Assembly: GCA_019671135.1 (NCBI GenBank)
Contig: JAHRHY010000006.1
Span: 1,798,001-1,862,000, forward strand
From: Linnemannia hyalina
Lineage: Eukaryota; Mortierellomycota; Mortierellomycetes; Mortierellales; Mortierellaceae
Reading direction: 5' to 3'
DNA: 64,000 nt
Position 1 is the first letter of the stretch, and the number at the start of each line of letters is the position of its first letter. A program made the position numbers and the translations under genes. Shown piece by piece: positions 57,305-64,000 of this stretch. The notes beneath the pieces are model-generated. The model did no database searches, was not told the DNA's origin, and saw only the letters and a list, made by a program, of their open reading frames with translations.

Positions 57305-57714
57305 TTTTTTTTTTGTATACAGACCAAACTCTTTAATGCGCTATCTACCAGTTGCAGTCCGGTCCAGAACCTGGCTCTGCGCAACAATTGTCGCTTCTCT
57401 TCACAGCTTAAACGGAAGAAAATAAAACTAGATACGAATGAAGGGGATTCTTCCCATCCTCTCCATCATTGACAACCTCCTCCTTCCTAACAAACTCTCC
57501 AACAACCGCTCGTCAGCAGCGCGTGGGTCCTTGGTCGCTCCAGGGTACCTTCCTTCATCATGTGTGGCTAGCGAAGCGCCACACGGACAGAAACCATCGT
57601 GCGTGATGTAACCGTATCCATGACTCCAGTCACCTCGGGGGCCTGTGTACTTGGATGTCTTGTTCTTGGCAGAGATACCCTGGGTCTGCTCCCACGCGAT
57701 CGTCGCGGAGCACC
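57305..57714 (-). mobile_element. 5'-truncated LINE, copy 2
   Basis: Starts with a T10 run (57305-57314, inverted poly(A)), followed by the shared 3' UTR and the last ~95 codons of the LINE frame ending FIRI. It stops abruptly at GTCGCGGAGCACC, where the poly(T) of copy 3 begins, so the two lie head to tail in one orientation. Confidence 0.85.
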
Positions 57715-59860
57715 TTTTTTTTTTTTTTTTCGTACACAATTTTATTTCTCTAACAAACAGCATAGAGAAGTTATTTGGAAGTAAAAGGGGACTACAGACC
57801 AAACTCTTCAGTGCACCATCCACCAGTCGCAGTCCGGTCCAGAACCTGGCTCTGCGCAACAATTGTCGCTGCTCTTCACAGCTTAAACGGAAGAAAATAA
57901 AACTAGATACGAATGAAGGGGATTCTTCCCATCCTCTCCATCATTGACAACCTCCTCCTTCCTAACAAACTCTCCAACAACCGCTCGTCAGCAGCGCGTG
58001 GGTCCTTGGTCGCCCCAGGGCACCTTCCTTCATCATGTGTGGCTAGCGAAGCGCCACACGGACAGAAACCATCGTGCGTGATGTAACCGTATCCTTGACT
58101 CCAGTCACCTCGGGGGCCTGTGTACTTGGATGTCTTGTCCTTGGCAGAGATGCCCTGGCTTTGTTCCCACGCGATCGTCGCGGAGCACCGAGGTTTCCAG
58201 ATCAGCTCCGAGGCCTGCGCCTCCAGGTAGCCAACAAACTTGTGAAGGACTGTCTTAGCGATGGACATTGGGGTTCGGAAGACCGCGGACCATTCAGTCA
58301 ACATGCTCAAGGGGGTGATGCCGCGGAGGAGATCTGACACGTTCCACATCGGTTTCTCGTCTCGATCGGGAGCTGGACTACCGCTGTGCACGGCTCGAGC
58401 TCCACCGATGGAGGAAAATCCTCGCACATGATCCGCATCCGAAGGGGGCCACCAGTGTATGGGTACTGGCCTCGGTACCTGACGACCTCTGTCCACCGCG
58501 CGTTTGTATTCTCGCTTCCTGGCTGCGTTGTAGCTGTTTGTCGCCTGCACACCCCACTCATTAATCTTGCCCATGGCCTCCTTCCAGATCTCAGTGGTGG
58601 TCTCAGCTGCCGAAGGGCATTTCCAGACATGATCGTTATCCTCCTTCTCGAGCTCGCATCGTCGGCACACGCATGTTGGGTACAGGTTGGGCTTGCGAGC
58701 CTGCATGGAGTTCAGAGTGGGCAGCATTCCATGCAGCTTTTTGATGTGATGTGTGCGTTGGTGAGAGTCCTTGCTGTTGCTGTAAAAGGTGAAGACTGCG
58801 TGCCTGTCGTGGACATAAGCCAAGGTCGAGTTCCATTCCACGTCATCGATGTCAGGGATCGCCCTCTTGACCCGCCTCTGTGACGTCCAGGCCTGATGGT
58901 GACGGATTGTCGATTGTTGTTTGAGGAGCTGACGTAGATCGATTTCAACAATCCCGCCGTAACAATGTGCAAAGGTCGTGATATCCGTCTGTTGAGTGAG
59001 ATCCACCATCCAGGGCACTGAACCACTCTGTGCTGCCACCTTCGCCGCCTGATCCGCAAGTTCGTTTCCGTGGATGTTGCTGTGACCTTTGATCCACACC
59101 ACTTCGACCCTGCCTGGCCGAGATTCCACAGCCTGCCAAAGCACCGCCCAGATACCCGCATATGTACTCCTGAATCGCTTCCTCGGTAAGGTGTCCCGAC
59201 GATTCTTCACCAGGCGACTATACTGATCCACCACTGACTGATTGTCCAGCTTGACCACAATGTCCTGTTCCGGTGGTGCTGACAGGACTGCGGCTAATAA
59301 GCCCATGAGCTCGGCCTTAGCCGAGGATGCGTGACCGTCCGTTCGTCCTTGTACTGTCAGAGGGTTGTCCTGAGTGAGATCCACCACTCCAAAGGCCTGG
59401 GATACTTCTAGCGTTCCCGAGTTCAGAAGAGATCCGTCAGAGTACAGGACGCGAGGGGTGGAGTTGTCGACGTGTGTGTCCTGAACTACGCGCATGGACG
59501 CCGCCTCTACTGGAGACAGGCAAAGGGGGCCGATCTGTGTGGTCGGGGGTCCTGGTACAGGCGGTGGTTGGACTTGATGGCGTTCTTGCAAAGGAAAGCT
59601 AGCATCTGTGTCAAAGGCTGGTTTGTATCGTGGTTTCGTTTCCTTGAGGCTGGATAGGATCTCTTTTAGGCGAGCGACGACCAAGCGGTGTTGTTGACGG
59701 AGTGCTTCCTTGTCCTTTTTCTGCTGCAGTCTCCTGGCTTGGGGCGTTGAACACGGTATTCGTTGACGGCCAAAATTGGTGGCAACATTTGTCACGTGCA
59801 GAGTCAAGCAAATCAGCGCGTTTGAGCTTCCGAAATCTAATTGTCAGAGAATTTTGATGC
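57715..59860 (-). mobile_element. LINE, copy 3, RNase H domain intact, reverse transcriptase missing
   Basis: A T16 run (57715-57730), then CGTACAC and a 3' UTR, then a 634-codon open frame (59807..57903). It encodes an RNase H domain with all four acidic residues in context: YSDGS, AKAELMGL, KLDNQSV and NELADQAAK, plus KGHSNIHG. A zinc-finger-like CVCRRCELEKEDNDHVWKC follows, then the conserved C-terminal GFCPCGAS..RRRLSMMERMG region. No reverse transcriptase or endonuclease lies upstream; sequence similarity ends at about 59860, only a few bases before tRNA-Ile. It is a 5'-truncated, non-autonomous copy but by far the least damaged here. Confidence 0.88.
57903..59807 (-). CDS. LINE ORF2 C-terminal fragment: RNase H plus zinc-finger-like domain
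   Basis: 634 open codons. The first 100 residues are basic and Gln-rich (RRLQQKKDKEALRQQ), followed by the RNase H domain at about 120-270 and the Cys/His finger near residue 390. As the tail of a LINE polyprotein, the RNase H would degrade RNA in RNA-DNA hybrids during target-primed reverse transcription. The frame being intact over 1.9 kb suggests a recent insertion. The ATG-like start is arbitrary, because the true protein starts upstream in a full-length element. Confidence 0.7.
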   Translation of the reverse strand: MTLHVTNVATNFGRQRIPCSTPQARRLQQKKDKEALRQQHRLVVARLKEILSSLKETKPRYKPAFDTDASFPLQERHQVQPPPVPGPPTTQIGPLCLSPVEAASMRVVQDTHVDNSTPRVLYSDGSLLNSGTLEVSQAFGVVDLTQDNPLTVQGRTDGHASSAKAELMGLLAAVLSAPPEQDIVVKLDNQSVVDQYSRLVKNRRDTLPRKRFRSTYAGIWAVLWQAVESRPGRVEVVWIKGHSNIHGNELADQAAKVAAQSGSVPWMVDLTQQTDITTFAHCYGGIVEIDLRQLLKQQSTIRHHQAWTSQRRVKRAIPDIDDVEWNSTLAYVHDRHAVFTFYSNSKDSHQRTHHIKKLHGMLPTLNSMQARKPNLYPTCVCRRCELEKEDNDHVWKCPSAAETTTEIWKEAMGKINEWGVQATNSYNAARKREYKRAVDRGRQVPRPVPIHWWPPSDADHVRGFSSIGGARAVHSGSPAPDRDEKPMWNVSDLLRGITPLSMLTEWSAVFRTPMSIAKTVLHKFVGYLEAQASELIWKPRCSATIAWEQSQGISAKDKTSKYTGPRGDWSQGYGYITHDGFCPCGASLATHDEGRCPGATKDPRAADERLLESLLGRRRLSMMERMGRIPFIRI

Positions 59861-59867
59861 CTCAACA

Positions 59868-59940
59868 GCTCCCTTAGCTTAGTCGGTAGAGCGTTGTGCT
59901 AATAACGCAAAGGCCGCAGGTTCGATCCCTGCAGGGAGCA
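59868..59940 (+). tRNA. tRNA-Ile(AAU): tRNA-Ile (anticodon AAU)
   Basis: 73 bases: acceptor GCTCCCT with AGGGAGC and discriminator A, D arm AGCTTAGTCGGTAGAGC, anticodon stem TTGTG/CGCAA with loop CTAATAA, T arm GCAGG/CCTGC around TTCGATC. No intron. A T6 run about 20 bases downstream can terminate RNA polymerase III. The LINE copy 3 begins within ten bases of its 5' end. Confidence 0.95.
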
Positions 59941-60488
59941 TAGAGCTTAATTAAAATCTCTTTTTTCTACCGTTTCTACTAATGGTAGAAAAGAGTATCC
60001 TTTGGGCAGGCCAATTTTTTTTCTTTTAGCCAAACACTAAAAAATCGCACTAACCATGTGTGAAGCGGGACATAAGGGATTTCGGTAGTGTTTGTGACCT
60101 TTTTTTTTTGACCAGGTTAACCGAGTCAACCGATTAACTAATTAACTGATTATTGACCATTTAACCTAAATCGGTTAACCGTCAATTGATCAGACGATTG
60201 ACTGACCAAAATTAACCAAAAAATTGACTTGACCTTTTGACCCGATTAAGTGGTTAATTATTTTTTTGATCGAAAAAAAATTGGCTAGTCTGTCATTTTT
60301 CTTCGTTCTTTAGGAACAGTTCAATTGCATACCGAACTCGTCGTCCTTTTTGGTGGCGGTTTCACTTCAGGAACATCTCGATCATTCAAGCAAAAAAAAA
60401 AAAAAAAGACTTGTATAATTATTTATGGTATTCTATTGCTATTAGGGAATGAAATCTACTTGTATAAGGTATGTTAAAAAAATATTAT
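59941..60488. other. Intergenic with inverted and TTAAC-rich repeats
   Basis: Holds a hairpin TTTTCTACC..GGTAGAAAA (about 59963-59992), the TTAAC-rich repeat listed separately, and AT-rich 3' flank of the acetyltransferase gene. Confidence 0.5.
60113..60262. repeat. Diverged GGTTAACCGA-type repeat
   Basis: Variants of GGTTAACCG, CGATTAAC, TTAACTGATTA and ATTGACC recur about every 10-20 bases in both orientations, including the palindrome CGGTTAACCG. It looks like a decayed minisatellite. Confidence 0.55.
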
Positions 60489-62021
60489 CTACTGAGACTT
60501 GATGGTGGCAAGAGGAACAGTAAAGACTTCACGGAATTGATAGTTGGTCCTGTCGGGTTGGGTTGCCTCCAGAAGAATCCTCTTGAACTCCTTCATGTGC
60601 AGTTCGCCGCGATCGCGTCCGGTAAAGGCAGACTTTTGCCAAGTCGACGTGACAAGGAGGACACCGTTGGCCGTCACTGCATTGAAGGTGAGGGCTGCGG
60701 CAGTGATGCTAGACGATTGCGAGAACATGGCATCCAGAACCTTGAAGCCCAGAGGAGAATCAGCAGGCTGTTTCAATCCGACGCCAAGGTTCGAGATCTG
60801 GAGGGTTGCCTCGCGTCCATGCTGCTCCTTCTCGACCTGTTCGCACAGGAACTTCTCCCACCCGCCCTGCTCTTTTGGGAGATACGAAAGGAGGCCGATG
60901 TGACCATAGAGTTTTTTGGGCTTGGAGGTTTCGGCGACCAGCTGCTTGCGGAACCGTTGTGCAACATCCCAAAATCCAGTCTCAAGCTTGATTTTGACAT
61001 TCTTGGAGGCGATTTCGGACGTGTAGTTGCCCTGGACATAGGGCGTGAGCGGGGCACCGATAATGGGACGAAGCGTACATGGCGTCGTAAAATTCATGGC
61101 GTCCTTGGTAGTGGTAGGTCCCTGGTGGTTGTCTCCGGCGGGGTTGGACAGGAAGACGAGCTTGGTGGCAAAAGCCGAGGCGGCGAGGAGGATCACATGG
61201 ACGGTAGTCTTGCGGTCCTTGGCCGCTTGGACAACCTGCGCGGTTTCCTCTTTAGTCAGGTACATGGCGACTACCTGTGTCTCATTGGGCACCTTCAGCG
61301 TGGCATCGAACTCTCCAGACCAGTACTTCTTCTCCAGCGCCCTCTTTACGAACCCCGGCAGTAAGAGCGACATCACAGCCCCCTTAACCAAAACGCCAAG
61401 ACTTGGCGCGCAATCAACGACAGCCTCCAAGTTGTCCGGCATAGGTCTGACAGCGGAAGGAATCACGACGACACTGGGCAAAGTTTGAGGTCCGTCAGTT
61501 GCCGCTTGAATGTTGAGCCGCTCAATTAATTGGTCCACCAGCCCCAGCCCAGCACGTCCATCGCCAATTGAGTGTTGGTAACAGTAGAACAAATAGAAAG
61601 ATCCGTCCTCCTTGACCTCGACAACCACAATCCGCCAGAGAGGGACCTCAGCACTAGCAGTGTCAAAGTGTGTTTGATGCTCGTCCTCCAGAACCGTGTT
61701 GATGTCGACTTGACGGTCGACTGAGGTGACGCGAATGATGCGCGACAGGTCGACCGAGGGCATCTGCAAAAAGACGGGCGTGGCTGAGAGATGGTCGCCA
61801 ATGACGACGGACAGGTTGGGATGTTCCTGAATGAGCCAGGTCAGTGGTCCAATGAGGAGTTGGACCCATTGGGCATGGTTGCGGGGTAGAGGTGTTGATC
61901 CCGACTTTGGTTGTTCATGGAGACGGGCGCCGACGACAACGTTGATGTAAATCTTAATGTTGGCTCGAGCCAGCGAGTAGCGTTCGACGTTCCCGACCTT
62001 GCGAACCAAAGGGAAACTCAT
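60489..62021 (-). CDS. Alcohol O-acetyltransferase (AATase family)
   Basis: Single exon, 510 residues from MSFPLVRKVG; the frame is open further upstream, but that part is C/T- and CA-repeat leader. AATases transfer acetyl from acetyl-CoA to alcohols, making volatile esters; related BAHD and condensation domains share the fold. Visible: N-terminal VERYSLARANIKIYINVVV, typical of the family, and the active-site motif HSIGDG with His150 and Asp154. Later blocks AMNFTTPCTLRP and ISNLGVG lie at the places where the solvent channel and C-terminal half begin in this fold. No signal peptide or clear membrane segment. Substrate (ethanol, longer alcohol or sterol) cannot be told. A GT microsatellite (62024-62042) directly precedes the ATG. 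Confidence 0.87.
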   Translation of the reverse strand: MSFPLVRKVGNVERYSLARANIKIYINVVVGARLHEQPKSGSTPLPRNHAQWVQLLIGPLTWLIQEHPNLSVVIGDHLSATPVFLQMPSVDLSRIIRVTSVDRQVDINTVLEDEHQTHFDTASAEVPLWRIVVVEVKEDGSFYLFYCYQHSIGDGRAGLGLVDQLIERLNIQAATDGPQTLPSVVVIPSAVRPMPDNLEAVVDCAPSLGVLVKGAVMSLLLPGFVKRALEKKYWSGEFDATLKVPNETQVVAMYLTKEETAQVVQAAKDRKTTVHVILLAASAFATKLVFLSNPAGDNHQGPTTTKDAMNFTTPCTLRPIIGAPLTPYVQGNYTSEIASKNVKIKLETGFWDVAQRFRKQLVAETSKPKKLYGHIGLLSYLPKEQGGWEKFLCEQVEKEQHGREATLQISNLGVGLKQPADSPLGFKVLDAMFSQSSSITAAALTFNAVTANGVLLVTSTWQKSAFTGRDRGELHMKEFKRILLEATQPDRTNYQFREVFTVPLATIKSQ

Positions 62022-62479
62022 GCTGTGTGTGTGTGTGTGTATGTTTGTGTGAATGAGTGAGTAAGTGAGTATGGAAGGAGAGTGTTGGAGAAAGAAGGGA
62101 GTGATGAGGATATGAGGGGGTACAAGAGTGATTGATGGAGAGCAAACAGGAAGCGGAAAAAATCTTTGCAACTGGCCACTGCGCAGGACGCCGTTTGGAA
62201 CAACAGCCTCGGCTGAAGAGAGCGTCACTCGATTAATTCATCATCAACAGGGAATAGCCGCATGCATGCTATTTTTGTTTGTGTCTGAATCGACGATTTC
62301 TCTTGGTTTTTGTGTGCAAAAGATAATAAAAAAGTTGGTAGCTCGAAAGAAGAAGGAAAAGAAAGAAGGAAAAGAAAGAAGAAACGATAGCAACTAACTA
62401 GAACGCGGAAAAAAGATGAGAAAAGAGGTACGGTGACATCGCGTCTGACCTCCCCTCCTTCTCTTTATCCTCTGCACAC
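62022..62479. other. Upstream region of the acetyltransferase / 3' UTR of PP2C
   Basis: GT microsatellite at 62024-62042, then GA-rich sequence. No TATA box is clear. Confidence 0.5.
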
Positions 62480-64000
62480 TTAAACGCTGCTCTCTGGTTT
62501 TTCCTCCTTTTTGTCAGCATCTGCCGTCTCCACATCCTTAGGTTCCTCGGTCTTTGTTGATGTCGCTGTCGCCTCAGCCTTCTCCTTCTCCTTCTCCGCA
62601 GTCTCCTCGTCGAACGTCTCGGGGTCCTCATCACCGTTGGGGCGGACCTTCGAATCGGCTGGTCCAAGACGAACGGCAACGCGCTGAGCAATGTGCTCAT
62701 ACCATTCATCCAAGGTCTTTCCGTGCAAGATAGCAACAATCACCATCGTCATGTTGTCACATCCGACTCCTGTCATGCCGCTGTCCAAAGCCAAACAGTT
62801 GTCCATAGTCATCTCGCACAACTGATCCAAGGGTAACTTCTCTGAAATTCCCTTGCGGACATAGGTAATGACCTCCTGGGAGGTCATGCAGTCCCAAATA
62901 CCTATTTTCATACAACATAATAGAAGCGTGTGAATCGACCACGTCATGGGAGAAGTCTGGCTTCCTTACATAAAACAGTAGCAGTAACATATTACATACC
63001 ATCGCAGGCAAGAACAAGGAATTCGTCCTCCTCAGTCAACTTGTGCTCGACAATTACAGGGTTGGCTAATTGGAAGGAAGGCAATGCCAACGTTAGGAAT
63101 CCCTTCTCTTTCTTACATGAAGAACGTACATCCATTCCAACAATGCGCTTTAACTCAACAAACATACCAGTGACGATCTGATCATCGGGTCCCAAAGTGG
63201 CGTTCATCTTGAACTCAAAGTCACCCAAGGCGCGCGACAAAGCAAGGCTTCCGTTGACACGTCCGTACTCGACAAATCCTCCGGCGGCGACGATTCTTCT
63301 TGACTCCTCTGTTTGTACATCAGGTGCAGCAAAAGATAAAGGGAGACCATGCAGTTGGGTACAGGTAAAAGGAAGAAAGATGAGAGTTATTTGTCAGTGG
63401 TCATTTCAAGCTGGGTCCCAAAGTCCATCCATATAAATCGACCAATTGATGAAAAGCTGCCCCTCACTAATTTTGAGTTCTGAAACACATCGTACTAAAG
63501 AAGGTATGACCCCCCCCTTCACTAGCCCGTCAATGCGCAATTCAGATCGTGCGATCGTTTTCCATACCTTTGTTGACAGGCTTGTGGTCGTTCGAAAGAG
63601 CAATAGCAGTTCCATCGGTTCCAAGGACTGCACGAGAGTCTCCAGCGTTACCCTATATAAAATAGCCCGAAGCCAATCGCGTGTCCGTCAATATCTAATG
63701 TCGTATTCAATGCATCCTGACTCGAACATCATTAAGTCCCCAGTGTATATTATTTTCGATTAGCCACTGCGTCAGCCAGAGTGACGCCGCTGTCATATTA
63801 AATCCTGAAATTTCCGGGTGTTGAGCGGGGCGAAGAGGCAAGGCATCGTATGGAATACATGGTAATGAGCGATGGCGTCCAGTATTGGAGCCGTAGCATC
63901 GAGAGTCCTGAAGCCAAGTTGTTATGACACCATTCCAAACAAGAGCAAATGCGCCCATGCAAAGCGACCACATACCACGTAGAGGACGTTCTTATCGGTA
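62480..64000 (-). CDS. PP2C-type Ser/Thr phosphatase (Ptc2/Ptc3-like), 5' end beyond right edge
   Basis: Visible exons: >64000..63976, 63652..63568, 63308..63168, 63065..63000, 62901..62480, phases consistent, about 246 residues of the C-terminal part. PP2C enzymes are metal-dependent phosphatases acting in stress and cell-cycle signalling. Motifs in order: [68 protein letters not shown] and the metal-binding GCDNMTMVIV. The Asp ligands DSR, RALGDF, ACDGIWD and CDNMT are all present. The last 75 residues are an acidic/Lys tail rich in Glu. The N-terminal RxxMED block lies outside the window. Confidence 0.9.

Overview
The window is nuclear DNA of a filamentous or early-diverging fungus. Genes are compact and split by many short introns with GT..AG ends, usually about 90-270 bases and occasionally 500-630. 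Promoters are pyrimidine-rich, neighbours are often divergent, and there are nuclear tRNA genes and LINE debris. Gene content (CHD1, mitochondrial Mn-SOD, Sct1/Gpt2-type acyltransferase, alcohol acetyltransferase) is fungal. A TCAB1/WRAP53 homologue and a LAMTOR5 homologue point to a non-Dikarya lineage. Mucoromycota, perhaps Mortierellomycotina, is my inference and not proven by anything in the window. I built the exon models by hand from splice signals and checked that reading phase is kept across every junction; there is no transcript evidence.

Layout. 1-5.4 kb: two genes on the minus strand, a large basic/low-complexity protein running off the left edge and a tetraspan membrane protein with a long acidic tail. 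5.4-8.4 kb: gene-poor, with one doubtful gene. 8.4-11.9 kb: glycerol-3-phosphate acyltransferase. 12.3-13.3 kb: Ctr-type copper transporter. 13.5-14.9 kb: a large inverted duplication carrying the 3' end of a decayed membrane-protein gene. 15.2-17.9 kb: Mn-SOD and a START-domain protein, divergent. 19.1-25.3 kb: CHD1 remodeller. 25.8-26.9 kb: small ankyrin protein.

27-33.4 kb is an accessory block: 5'-truncated LINE copies, two identical tRNA-Lys genes, tandem hairpins, a heavily decayed alpha-tubulin copy, and a possible small spliced gene. 33.5-35.9 kb: alpha/beta hydrolase. 36.2-36.6 kb: a 75-residue membrane protein like the bacterial lmo0937 family. 37.5-41 kb: WRAP53/TCAB1 homologue and LAMTOR5 homologue sharing one 310-base promoter. 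41.7-42 kb: a 79-residue spliced protein. 44.7-47.6 kb: large Ser-rich protein. 48.2-51 kb: GNAT-type acetyltransferase with a C-terminal extension, plus its broken partial copy. 51.3-53.7 kb: Myb/U-box-like nuclear protein. 54.1-57 kb: ribosomal stalk protein P1 and a NIF3-family protein, divergent. 57.3-59.9 kb: two head-to-tail LINE copies beside tRNA-Ile. 60.5-62 kb: alcohol acetyltransferase. 62.5-64 kb: PP2C phosphatase running off the right edge.

Most genes are unrelated housekeeping functions (lipid synthesis, metal and redox balance, chromatin, telomerase/Cajal body RNP, TORC1 signalling, translation). No gene cluster for one pathway is visible. The least ordinary structures are the inverted duplication at 13.5-14.75 kb, the repeated LINE-on-LINE junctions, the alpha-tubulin relic, and several small spliced genes that simple ORF calling would miss.
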